Source of the DNA: Nitrososphaerota archaeon
GTDB taxonomy: Archaea; Thermoproteota; Nitrososphaeria; Conexivisphaerales; UBA164
DNA: 44,222 nt
Assembly: GCA_009903795.1 (NCBI GenBank)
Contig: WYER01000018.1
Location: 1 to 44,222, forward strand
Reading direction: 5' to 3'
Part shown: positions 7,921 through 15,022 of the stretch, in pieces
Layout of the letters: every line of letters begins with the position of its first letter
Position numbering within the stretch: position 1 is the first letter of the stretch
Made by a program: the position numbers and the translations under genes
The notes under the pieces: generated by a model
The model's input: the letters and a program-made list of their open reading frames with translations, nothing else
Told to the model about the DNA's origin: nothing
Databases searched by the model: none

Positions 7921-8657
7921 CTGTACATAGAAGGTATTGTCTCCATTTTATTCTGAGTGGCCTTTGCTGAAAGGTCTTTTAAGTTAAGCCTTATTTCATC
8001 GCCTTTTTCGAGCAGTTCTTGAATATCAATCTTCATGTCAAGCAATTTTGAAAGTGCTTCTAACGCTGAAGCTGCCGCTCCTGGATCAGGGTAAGTCGGA
8101 AAACTTTCAGCAATTATTGCATACGCATCTATATTTCTATCTTTTAGCAAAGATAATAGTTCAGCAAATATTCCTGCTAAGAAACCTTCTTCAAGTGGCT
8201 TTATTCCTTTTTCTTTTAGAATTTCTACTCCTTTTTCTGAATTTGAGACACCAACAACTTCGGGCTTTTGGATTTCGATTCTCCTTTGAGTTGGATATCC
8301 GTTTATAGAGACAACAAACGATACTCTTTTCTCATAAAGCCAATCTGCTATTGTTCTCGACAGGTTTTTAACAATGGATGTAGGTACTGGCACCTCTGAA
8401 GTTATAATCAGAAGTTTGCCGTCAGAATAGACTGCCATGGGTTCTTGAATAATTCCCATTTTTACGCTTTGAATAGGTGGCATAACAACGCTTTTAAAAT
8501 AAGCTACTGGCTTCATGTGCATTTTTTCTATAAGATGAAAAGATGAGATAACGCCGACCAGCCCAATATCTGGAAGTCCCTCAATAGCTATAAGGTTTGG
8601 AGGAATAGGTTGTAGCTCTACTACATCTACATCGTAATATTCAAGACGCACAACCAT
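7917..8657 (-). CDS. PAC2 family proteasome assembly chaperone
   Basis: A 246-residue PAC2-family (COG2047) protein. Archaeal members such as PbaA and PbaB assist or cap the 20S proteasome. Family features are LIAIEGLPDIGLVG near residue 22, the SINGYPT segment and AIIAESFPTYPDPGAA with the following helix. The last three residues are Met-Tyr-Arg, matching the HbYX motif (hydrophobic, Tyr, any) with which activators dock into the alpha-ring of the proteasome. A TATA-like GCTTAAATC lies about 25 nt before the ATG. The gene overlaps hsp20 downstream. Confidence 0.88.
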   Translation of the reverse strand: MVVRLEYYDVDVVELQPIPPNLIAIEGLPDIGLVGVISSFHLIEKMHMKPVAYFKSVVMPPIQSVKMGIIQEPMAVYSDGKLLIITSEVPVPTSIVKNLSRTIADWLYEKRVSFVVSINGYPTQRRIEIQKPEVVGVSNSEKGVEILKEKGIKPLEEGFLAGIFAELLSLLKDRNIDAYAIIAESFPTYPDPGAAASALEALSKLLDMKIDIQELLEKGDEIRLNLKDLSAKATQNKMETIPSMYR

Positions 8658-8768
8658 ATAATAATTAACTATAGGCTAAGATTTAAGCTTTTAATTTTTT
8701 ATTATGCTCATCGAATTTTAAAATCAAAATTTATAAAATGAACAAAAGTCTTGCCTCTTCTAGAGACG

Positions 8769-8845
8769 GGGTAATATTTAAAATTACTAAAATATTATAA
8801 AGCGTGCGCCGTAGGGAAATGTCTCACGAGGGCTTTCCCTATACC
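8769..8845 (+). repeat. 5' end of a repeated element, copy 1
   Basis: A promoter-like AT-rich stretch followed by AAAGCGTG and CCGTAGGGAA, then TCA.GA.GG. The same order of blocks appears at 44144-44222, with an insertion of about nine bases between TATA-like part and the AAAGCGTG block in copy 2. Both copies look like promoter plus start of one gene family with a GTG start. Confidence 0.55.
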
Positions 8846-9005
8846 GAGTTCTTTGAGGATAGGGGTAAGTGGCTAAAGGTACAGCCCGTGGTCTATCGCT
8901 GGACGAACGGAGCAGGTGGGTAATCACTAGCTATGAAGTCATGAAGATGAAGTCGATAAACCACGAACCTGTGATCCGCCCTAAGGTAACGCTAACCCTT
9001 TAGGA
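8804..9005 (+). pseudogene. frameshifted fragment of an unknown repeated gene
   Basis: Reading from the GTG at 8804 gives MRRREMSHEGFPYTEFFEDR and on to a stop at 8924; a shift into another frame then continues as TSYEVMKMKSINHEPVIRPK to a stop at 9003-9005. The two pieces read as a coding-like whole with at least one frameshift. The paired copy at 44187 begins MSRREYFKKALK. The TATA-like ATATTTAAAA at about 8773 sits at leaderless distance from the GTG. The family is not recognised; a transposase C-terminal region or a small mobile gene is possible. Confidence 0.35.
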
Positions 9006-9142
9006 TGTGAATGATGTCATTATAAGAGAGAAATCAAGGCCGATGTTACTATATTTTTGGCTTTTGTATGTAAAAATTTATGGTGTTGAAACTAATAATA
9101 CTTAATCATAATCATAATAATACTTAAAATAACTACTAAACT

Positions 9143-9157
9143 AAAAGTTTATATTTT
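9143..9157 (+). promoter_or_regulatory. TATA/BRE promoter of the sulfur-trafficking operon
   Basis: AAAAGTTTATATTTT. The 11-mer AAAAGTTTATA recurs exactly at 17983 (ABC transporter operon) with the same 27-nt gap to the ATG, and at 43185 with a 24-nt gap. It implies a leaderless transcript beginning at or next to the dsrE ATG. Confidence 0.7.
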
Positions 9158-9180
9158 CAGTAATATAAATATGTGATAAG

Positions 9181-9597
9181 ATGAGTGACAAATTAGCCAT
9201 AGTAGTTTTTTCTGGCACGGTTGACCGGCTTCTTCCGGCAGCAATAATCGCTTCAGGTGGAGTTGCTATGGGCATGGATGTTGAGCTTTTTCTTACATTT
9301 TGGGGGCTTAACGCGTTCAGAAAAGATTCTGTAAACTCTAACACGAGGTTCAGCAAGGATTATGAAGATATGGCCCCGGTTATGATGCAGATTATGAAAA
9401 ACAAGAACGTCCCTTCGTGGTTTGAAATGCTGAAAAAGGCTAAGGAGATTGGAAATGTAAAAGTTCACGCCTGTGCCATGACTTACGATTTGTTGGACAT
9501 GAAAAAAGAAGATCTAGCTGAGATCGTTGACGACGTCATAGGTGTTGGCGAATTCATAAACATTGCTAAGGACGCAAAAATAACTTTGTTCATCTAG
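9181..9597 (+). CDS. DsrE family sulfurtransferase-like protein
   Basis: A 138-residue DsrE/DsrF-like protein. Family members carry persulfide sulfur on a cysteine and pass it to TusA-type partners. The N-terminus KLAIVVFSGTVDRLLPAAIIA and the GGVAMGMDVELFLTFWGLNAF segment are typical of the DsrE2 subgroup. The only plausible reactive cysteine is in VHACAMTYDLLDM, at about residue 98, at the position used in this subgroup. No membrane segment is present. It is first of four genes: tusA follows directly, then an SQR-like flavoprotein and a DUF1641 protein. Confidence 0.9.
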   Translation: MSDKLAIVVFSGTVDRLLPAAIIASGGVAMGMDVELFLTFWGLNAFRKDSVNSNTRFSKDYEDMAPVMMQIMKNKNVPSWFEMLKKAKEIGNVKVHACAMTYDLLDMKKEDLAEIVDDVIGVGEFINIAKDAKITLFI

Positions 9598-9606
9598 GTG
9601 AGGATC

Positions 9607-9852
9607 ATGAGCGAGGAGAAAAAAGAAAAAATAAAAGTAATAGACGCAAGGGGAAGCTTCTGTCCAGGTCCTCTCATGGAACTTATACGCGCAATAAAAG
9701 AAAGCGAAGTCGGGGACATTATAGAAGTCTGGTCTACAGACCAGGGATCTCAGAGAGACATACCGATGTGGGCAGAAAAAGCAGGTCATGAATTTCTTGG
9801 AGTCATTCACGAGCAGGGGTACGACAGAATAAGGGTTCGCAAGAAAAAGTGA
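9607..9852 (+). CDS. tusA: TusA family sulfur carrier protein
   Basis: An 81-residue SirA/TusA protein that carries sulfur as a cysteine persulfide. The conserved CPxP-type motif is SFCPGPLMELIRAI, with Cys19 as the carrier and the helix expected after it; DARG precedes it as in the family. The ATG at 9607 is preferred over an in-frame GTG at 9598 because AGGTGA overlaps the latter and sits 5 nt before the ATG as a Shine-Dalgarno. The previous stop codon abuts this ribosome-binding site, so the gene is co-transcribed with dsrE and with the flavoprotein 6 nt downstream. Confidence 0.93.
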   Translation: MSEEKKEKIKVIDARGSFCPGPLMELIRAIKESEVGDIIEVWSTDQGSQRDIPMWAEKAGHEFLGVIHEQGYDRIRVRKKK

Positions 9853-9858
9853 AGGTTT

Positions 9859-11019
9859 ATGCCAAGGAAAATAGTTGTAGTTGGTGGAGGAACCGGCGGT
9901 ACAATAGTAGCTAACAACTTGGCTTACAGGCTTTATAGCGAGATCGTGAATGGGAAAGTCGAAATAACTGTGGTCGATCCTTCAGCGTACCACGTATATC
10001 AGCCAGCTTGGCTCCTAATACCTTTCCGCATAATGCACCAGAACGAAGCCATACGACCAGAAAGGAGCCTGCTTGCTGAGACTGTAAAGTTCAGACAAGA
10101 AAAGGCTAAAAGGATCGACCTGAATAACAGGGTCGTTGAAACTGATTCAGCAAAGCTTCAGTACGATTTTCTGGTGATAGCTACAGGTGCGCAGCCAGAT
10201 TACTCTCAGATACCTGGGCTTGAGAAAGCCGGATACGATTTCTACACTTTTGATAACTCGCTTAAGCTCAGAGAAGCTTTGGGAAGGTTCTCTGGAGGCA
10301 AGCTAGTTACAGTTGTAGCCGGTATACCATTCAAATGTCCCCCAGCCCCTATAGAATTTGTATTTCTTGCTGATTCTTATTTTTCAAGGCTGGGCGTAAG
10401 GGATAAAATAGAACTCAGCTACGTTTATCCGCTGCCAAGGCCATTTACAATTCAAGGCGTTGCTGAAGAAGTAGGAAAGCTCATGGAACAGAAAAAGATC
10501 AACATGAACCTTCTGTTTAACGTTGAATCTATAGACCCTGAAAAGAAAGAAATAAGATCCCTCGAAGGGGAAACATTAAAGTATGACCTTGCAGTTATAG
10601 TGCCGCCCCATACAGGGGCTGATGTAGTACGAAATTCTGGAATAGCCGACAAAGGAGGATGGATACCCACAGACAAATACACGTTAAACGTTAAGGGTTA
10701 CGATGACGCTTATGCAATAGGGGACGCGACTGACCTGCCGGTATCAAAAGCTGGTTCAGCTGCAGACTTCGAAGCCGCAGTAGTTGCTACAAACATACAT
10801 GATCAGCTAAAAGGGCTTGCTCCGAGCATGAGGTACAACGGGCGTGTCATGTGCTTTATGACAACTGCTATCGGCGAAGCAACTATGCTGCTCTTTGATT
10901 ATGACCACCCCCCTGTACCTCCACCTCCTAACTTTGCATGTTACTGGTACAAGCTTGTGTACAATAGGATGTACTGGACGATAACGGCAAAAGGGCTTTT
11001 GCCTGGCTTTGGAGTGTGA
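9859..11019 (+). CDS. sulfide:quinone oxidoreductase-like flavoprotein
   Basis: A 386-residue FAD-dependent pyridine nucleotide-disulfide family enzyme close to sulfide:quinone oxidoreductases. The ADP-binding GGGTGGTIVANNLA is at residues 8-21; the ATGAQPDY motif is in the middle; the second FAD motif is YAIGDATDLPVSKAGS. A cysteine in GIPFKCPPAP lies at the place of an SQR redox cysteine, and another is in RVMCFMTTAIG near the C-terminus. The C-terminus has an aromatic-rich segment (ACYWYKLVYNRMYW) that could bind membrane or quinone. The partners DsrE and TusA suggest it oxidises or moves sulfane sulfur; the acceptor is inference. Confidence 0.88.
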   Translation: MPRKIVVVGGGTGGTIVANNLAYRLYSEIVNGKVEITVVDPSAYHVYQPAWLLIPFRIMHQNEAIRPERSLLAETVKFRQEKAKRIDLNNRVVETDSAKLQYDFLVIATGAQPDYSQIPGLEKAGYDFYTFDNSLKLREALGRFSGGKLVTVVAGIPFKCPPAPIEFVFLADSYFSRLGVRDKIELSYVYPLPRPFTIQGVAEEVGKLMEQKKINMNLLFNVESIDPEKKEIRSLEGETLKYDLAVIVPPHTGADVVRNSGIADKGGWIPTDKYTLNVKGYDDAYAIGDATDLPVSKAGSAADFEAAVVATNIHDQLKGLAPSMRYNGRVMCFMTTAIGEATMLLFDYDHPPVPPPPNFACYWYKLVYNRMYWTITAKGLLPGFGV

Positions 11020-11024
11020 TATAT

Positions 11025-11492
11025 ATGGAAAAGAGCAACAAAATAATTGAAAAACTTTTAACTCCTGAAAACACAGAAAGAATCGAAAAGCTGATAAACG
11101 CTCTACCAACGATAGAGCATGCAGTAACCCTTTTACAGGAACTTGACAGGCTGGGGGCCCTAGATATTATTTTTTCACTTACATGCGCAGTTGCAAACCT
11201 CAAGAACATGCTTTCAGATGAGATGGTCTCTGGTGCAGCGTCTATGGGAAACACGGCAATAGAACTGCTCGCGAAGATAGGCTCTCCAGAAGTGCAGAAG
11301 GTTCTTTCAGTGATAATGGATCACAGCGTTGAATTAAGCCAAAGCATGATTAATGCTGAAAGGGTAAAGGGGATAACAGGGCTCATGAAGGCTCTGAGGG
11401 ATCCAGAAGTACAGCAAGGTCTCGGTTCCATTTTTGCCTTTCTCAAAGTGTTTGGCAGATACATAAAATCCGCAAAAGAAGATCAAGTATAG
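11025..11492 (+). CDS. DUF1641 family protein
   Basis: A 155-residue helical protein with the DUF1641 signature near its end (ALRDPEVQQGLGSIFAFLKVFGR). DUF1641 proteins are found next to SQR-like flavoproteins, DsrE, TusA and formate-dehydrogenase-like or Hdr-like genes; the molecular role is not established. A GTG at 11016 overlapping the previous stop is possible, but the ATG at 11025 sits 8 nt behind a GGAGTG ribosome-binding site and is preferred. It is the last gene of the operon; a T7 run follows at about 11502-11508, a possible terminator. Confidence 0.88.
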   Translation: MEKSNKIIEKLLTPENTERIEKLINALPTIEHAVTLLQELDRLGALDIIFSLTCAVANLKNMLSDEMVSGAASMGNTAIELLAKIGSPEVQKVLSVIMDHSVELSQSMINAERVKGITGLMKALRDPEVQQGLGSIFAFLKVFGRYIKSAKEDQV

Positions 11493-11569
11493 CCAGCATT
11501 ATTTTTTTAACATTACGGGGTTAAGGTAACTATTGTCTCTTTATAAAAAATAAAATAAATTATGATTAA

Positions 11570-11712
11570 CTAAGATTTTTGCGCCTCAAAACCCAGAGAA
11601 GAAGTCAAGATCAGAAAAAATAGCAAAGGCTGCTTAGGATAAATACTCAGGAAGCAAAAATTTTAAACTTGATAAAATTTAAATCTACAAAACTTGCTTT
11701 GTTGATATTTGA
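11570..11712 (+). pseudogene. 5' remnant of a tnpB gene (IS605-type)
   Basis: The string GAGAAGAAGTCAAGATCAG at 11594 matches GAGAAGAATGCCAAGATCAGG in the tnpB element at 40882. Further on, codons reading AKILNL..KFKSTKLALL at 11655-11710 correspond to AKTFELKFDKSKISKTKLAIL of that element. Only the N-terminal part survives and it abuts a second remnant on the opposite strand. Confidence 0.45.
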
Positions 11713-11983
11713 TGTGTAATCCTGTAGCTCTGATAATATTGCTGAGATAGTTTGTGCTAATTCTGTATTTTTTTTACAGCTCAACGATTTCATTCTTATT
11801 CCTCTCAAGAAAAGGCCTTTTATGTCTCCAACTTTGTACTTTTGTACTATCTATAGAGCTGTTGCACTCTGCTAATTGATATATACCCTGCACATCTGCT
11901 ATCTCTTTATTGGTTAGCTTACCATTAACCTTTGCTTTTATTATCTACTCTATCTGTTCATTGCCTTTCTTATCCTGTATTTC
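11690..11983 (-). pseudogene. decayed helix-turn-helix transposase N-terminal part
   Basis: One reading frame stays recognisable over about 95 codons with only two internal stops. It contains KVNGKLTNKEIADVQGI, a typical helix-turn-helix entry, a second segment KVQSWRHKRPFLERNKNEIVEL, and KKYRISTNYLSNIIRATGLH after a stop. This order resembles the N-terminus of archaeal IS481-like transposases (HTH, then a YxxYRxxAxxL...I segment). No catalytic DDE domain is left. The assignment rests on memory of the family, not on alignment. Confidence 0.4.
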
Positions 11984-12050
11984 TTAACTTTTTAAATATC
12001 TAAGGATATGTAATAATTTCGGAATAAGATAACTAGCAAAAGAAAGAGAT

Positions 12051-12096
12051 AAATTTATAAGCAGTTGTAATATATCTATCATGGTTTTGGAGGTGA
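12051..12096 (+). promoter_or_regulatory. thermosome promoter and ribosome-binding site
   Basis: TATA box AAATTTATAAG at 12051-12061, with a purine-rich AGAAAGAGAT before it as a possible BRE. A strong Shine-Dalgarno GGAGGTGA lies at 12089-12096, 9 nt before the ATG. A start of transcription near 12080-12086 would leave a short leader carrying this site, unlike the leaderless promoters elsewhere in the window. Confidence 0.7.
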
Positions 12097-12105
12097 AATT
12101 ATAAA

Positions 12106-13758
12106 ATGGCTGATGCTACTGCTATTCCAGCGGTTACTTCAACTGGGCAACCAATACTAATTCTTAAGGAAGGGACAACAGAAAAAAGAGGAAAGGAAGC
12201 GCAAAGAAACAATTTTGAGGCTGTTAAAATAGTTAAAGATATAGTAAAAACTTCTTTGGGGCCAAAAGGAATGGATAAAATGCTCGTGGACAGTCTAGGG
12301 GATGTAACTGTAACAAATGATGGAGCAACAATACTAAAAGAAATGGACATCCAGCATCCGGCGGCAAAAATGATGGTAGAAATAGCAAAGGCTACTGATA
12401 ATGAAGTAGGAGACGGCACCACATCTACCGTTGTTTTGGCAGGCTATCTAATAGAAAAAGCAGAAGAACTTATCGAGAAAGGAGTTCATCCAACTATAAT
12501 TATAGATGGTTACATGAAAGCATCTCAGGAAGCCCTAAAAATTCTCAAAAATATTGCAGAAAAGGTGAATCCAGATGACAAAGAGATTTTAAAGAAAATA
12601 GCAAAAACTACACTTTCAACAAAGATGGTTTCTACCGAAGCAGAATACTTGGCTGACCTTATTGTTAATGCAGTTTTGCAGGTCGCAGACAAGGTTAACG
12701 GAGGGTACAAGGTAGATATAGAAAACGTTAAGGTTGAGAAAAAGCCAGGAGCTTCTATTACAAACACACAGCTTATAAAAGGTGTTGTAATAGACAAAGA
12801 AGTCGTTCACGCAAGCATGCCTAAGTCAGTGAAAAATGCAAAGATAGCTTTACTTAATGCTCCTCTTGAAATAGAAAAAACAGAGATAGATGCAAAGATA
12901 AACATAACTGATCCAGAACAGATGAAAGCGTTCTTGGATGAAGAAACAAAGATACTAAAGCAGATGGTTGAAAAGATAAAATCCGTAGGCGCAAACGTGG
13001 TTCTATGCCAGAAAGGAATTGACGATATGGCACAACATTACCTTGCGAAAGAAGGAATCCTTGCAGTAAGAAGAATCAAGATGAGCGACATGGATAAGCT
13101 ATCAAGAGCTACAGGGGGTAGAATAGTCACCAACATCGATGATCTGTCATCAGAAGATCTAGGGTATGCAGAGCTTGTTGAGGAAAGAAAGATAGAAGAG
13201 GATAAGTGGGTTTTTGTAGAAGGGTGCAAGAATCCAAAAGCGGTAAGTATTCTTATCAGGGGTGGCGCTCAGAGAGTTGTTGATGAAGCTGAAAGATCCA
13301 TCCACGACGCTCTAATGACAGTCAAGGACGTTCTAGAAAGGCCCTTAATAGTCGCTGGTGGAGGAGCAGCTGAGATAGAAGTTGCAACACAACTAAGGAA
13401 GTGGGCTCAGACTCTTGAAGGAAGAGTTCAGCTAGCAGCGCTTGCATTTACAGAGGCTCTTGAGAACCTTGCACTAACGCTTGCAGAGAATGCAGGTTTA
13501 GAACCGCTTGACATATTACCTGAATTACAAGCAGCTCATCAGAAGGGTGATAAATGGGCAGGAATTAACGTGTTGAAAGGAAAAGTAGAAAACATGATGC
13601 AGAACAACGTAATAGAGCCCGAAATAGTTAAAGAACAGGTAATAAAGGCCGCGACAGAAGCAGCTAGCATGATAATAAAAATAGACGATCTTATTGCAGC
13701 TAGTAAACTTCCAGAAAAAGAAAAAGAAAAAGAAACATCAAAATCTTCTTCTGAGTAA
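12106..13758 (+). CDS. thsA: thermosome subunit (group II chaperonin)
   Basis: ATP-driven protein-folding chaperonin, 550 residues, the usual length for archaeal Hsp60/CCT-like subunits. The equatorial ATP-binding motifs are LGPKGMDKML, TNDGATIL and GDGTTSTVVLAG in the N-terminal third; the apical domain follows; and the C-terminal equatorial part has AGGGAAEIE and the helix around LTLAENAGLEPLD. The tail is lysine-glutamate-serine rich (ending KETSKSSSE) without the GGM repeat of other chaperonins. The gene has its own promoter with a strong ribosome-binding site. Whether other subunits exist elsewhere cannot be seen here. Confidence 0.97.
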   Translation: MADATAIPAVTSTGQPILILKEGTTEKRGKEAQRNNFEAVKIVKDIVKTSLGPKGMDKMLVDSLGDVTVTNDGATILKEMDIQHPAAKMMVEIAKATDNEVGDGTTSTVVLAGYLIEKAEELIEKGVHPTIIIDGYMKASQEALKILKNIAEKVNPDDKEILKKIAKTTLSTKMVSTEAEYLADLIVNAVLQVADKVNGGYKVDIENVKVEKKPGASITNTQLIKGVVIDKEVVHASMPKSVKNAKIALLNAPLEIEKTEIDAKINITDPEQMKAFLDEETKILKQMVEKIKSVGANVVLCQKGIDDMAQHYLAKEGILAVRRIKMSDMDKLSRATGGRIVTNIDDLSSEDLGYAELVEERKIEEDKWVFVEGCKNPKAVSILIRGGAQRVVDEAERSIHDALMTVKDVLERPLIVAGGGAAEIEVATQLRKWAQTLEGRVQLAALAFTEALENLALTLAENAGLEPLDILPELQAAHQKGDKWAGINVLKGKVENMMQNNVIEPEIVKEQVIKAATEAASMIIKIDDLIAASKLPEKEKEKETSKSSSE

Positions 13759-13771
13759 ATTTAAACAAAAC

Positions 13772-14647
13772 TTATAAAGAATAAACTTTTTTTATAATTT
13801 CTTTACCAAATTTTTCTTTTATACTATTTGCGATTCCTATAAAAATTTTTTCATAAACCTTTAATATCTCTATAAAATTAATAACGTTTTTATCCGAAAA
13901 ATTTGAAAGCTCATACATGTTTGTAATATATATTAATTTATTGGAAAGCGTATCAAAGTTGCCAGGATTTTCTACGTTGTACTTTTTCGAAAGGTACATA
14001 ACTGCTTCCTGCAAGTCTTTGCACTTTATTTTTTGCTTTATATAAAGAGATTCGGAAAACGGAGTTTGGCTTGCAAAAGCACAAACTTTGTAATTGTGAA
14101 GGTCTATAAGAGCTTGAGTTGCTAAATTATAACCAGCGTGCTTGATTATTTCTGTTATTTCTATTTTTTCAAACGCAAATTCTAGCAACCCTGGATCTTT
14201 AGTATTTTGCAATATTTCTATTGGAAACTTGATCAGTAAATCAAGCGTATAGTTGCCCAGTTTTATTTTATTAAGGTCGTTAGCGCTTTCTACCTTCTTT
14301 AATGCATCCTCAGCAAGAGGTTTTGCTTCATACGTGTAATAATGAAGATTGTGCTCAGTTATTTTTTTAAAAAAAGCTTTTTTTATATTTTCTAGTACTA
14401 AAGCGTTAAGCTCTCCTAAAGCTTTAGGTGTTTCTTTTGAAAGTTCATAAGCAAATCTACCTACCAGTTCTTTAAAGTATTCTTCGATCGTGCTCGCCTG
14501 TATAGGGTAGTTTATTTTTCTGGCAATTCTATCTAGTAGTTCCTTTTCACTTCCTAATTCTACATATTTTTCAGTTTCGCTTAAAGAAGGCAGTTTAGAA
14601 AGAAAAGCCCTTGACCTAGAAATAGCATAAATAGCGTTACCCTTCAA
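13772..14647 (-). CDS. probable A-type ATPase subunit C-like protein
   Basis: A 291-residue all-helical protein. The N-terminus NAIYAISRSRAFLSKLPS followed by EKELLDRIARKINYP resembles the first repeat of A/V-type ATPase subunit C (the central-stalk socket for the proteolipid ring), and the C-terminal helix around EKIFIGIANSIKEKFG is compatible. It is shorter than the usual 350 residues. Its start overlaps by 11 bases the end of a coiled-coil gene that looks like a peripheral stalk subunit, which supports the call. No other ATPase genes are adjacent. Confidence is moderate. Confidence 0.5.
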   Translation of the reverse strand: MKGNAIYAISRSRAFLSKLPSLSETEKYVELGSEKELLDRIARKINYPIQASTIEEYFKELVGRFAYELSKETPKALGELNALVLENIKKAFFKKITEHNLHYYTYEAKPLAEDALKKVESANDLNKIKLGNYTLDLLIKFPIEILQNTKDPGLLEFAFEKIEITEIIKHAGYNLATQALIDLHNYKVCAFASQTPFSESLYIKQKIKCKDLQEAVMYLSKKYNVENPGNFDTLSNKLIYITNMYELSNFSDKNVINFIEILKVYEKIFIGIANSIKEKFGKEIIKKVYSL

Positions 14648-14966
14648 TTTTCTTCTCTAATTCACGTTTAACTTCATCTTTTAAAATTTTCCAGTTGTTT
14701 TTAAACGCAGATTCTATGTGCTGCAACTCTGTTTCATATTTTTTTCTTATGTCTTCACATTCTTTTTCTATCATGGGTTTCGAATCATCAATTATCTTTT
14801 TTGCTTCAGCTTTTTTAATATCAAGGTACTTACTTTTTGCCTCCTCGCCAATTTTTTTAGCATAATTTTTGAGTTCATCAGCATACATTGCTGCCTTGTT
14901 TTGTAGTTCATCTAATCTTTGATTAACCTCTTTAACATAATTTAAAAGTTCATCGACCTGCATCAT
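14637..14966 (-). CDS. coiled-coil protein, A-type ATPase stalk-like
   Basis: A 109-residue protein that is almost wholly predicted coiled coil, rich in Lys, Glu and Ala (YADELKNYAKKIGEEAKSKY). Size and composition resemble the H (AhaH) or N-terminal E peripheral-stalk subunits of archaeal A-type ATPases. The overlapping downstream gene is subunit C-like. It could equally be an unrelated coiled coil. It has a leaderless start, with the minus-strand TATA reading TAAATTTATATCG about 25 nt away; this TATA is shared with the divergent CYTH gene. Confidence 0.5.
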   Translation of the reverse strand: MMQVDELLNYVKEVNQRLDELQNKAAMYADELKNYAKKIGEEAKSKYLDIKKAEAKKIIDDSKPMIEKECEDIRKKYETELQHIESAFKNNWKILKDEVKRELEKKIEG

Positions 14967-14983
14967 GTTAGTTATTTACTAAA

Positions 14984-14998
14984 CGATATAAATTTATT
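14984..14998. promoter_or_regulatory. shared bidirectional TATA element
   Basis: The string CGATATAAATTTATT reads as a TATA box on both strands (ATATAAATTTA on plus, TAAATTTATATCG on minus). It lies about 25 nt from the ATG at 14966 on the minus strand and about 28 nt from the ATG at 15023 on the plus strand, so one near-palindromic element can serve both leaderless genes. Confidence 0.55.
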
Positions 14999-15022
14999 AT
15001 GCATCAAACAATTAAATATACT

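Larger units (their letters stand above)
8658..9180. other. intergenic gap with a decayed repeated element
   Basis: About 520 bases without an intact gene. The first 100 bases hold the minus-strand promoter of the PAC2 gene. From about 8769 the sequence matches the last 80 bases of the window and looks like a broken gene (see 8804-9005). From 9060 to 9140 it is very AT-rich with short imperfect repeats of TAATACTTAA. The promoter of the sulfur operon lies at 9143-9157. Confidence 0.5.
11493..12050. other. intergenic gap holding two transposon remnants
   Basis: Between the sulfur operon and the thermosome lies about 600 bases without intact genes. The plus strand from 11530 to 11712 aligns with the 5' part of the tnpB element at 40784-41010, and the minus strand from 11983 to 11690 reads as a broken helix-turn-helix transposase. 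The thermosome promoter begins at 12051. Confidence 0.55.

Noticed and set aside
8800-9040. Structured non-coding RNA such as RNase P RNA or SRP RNA
   Set aside because: None of the universally conserved strings of those RNAs is present, and a coding-like reading with frameshift explains the sequence and its second copy at 44187 better. Not fully excluded.
9141-9810. Minus-strand ORFs opposite dsrE and tusA
   Set aside because: They overlap clear genes with conserved motifs and have no promoter or family; shadows.
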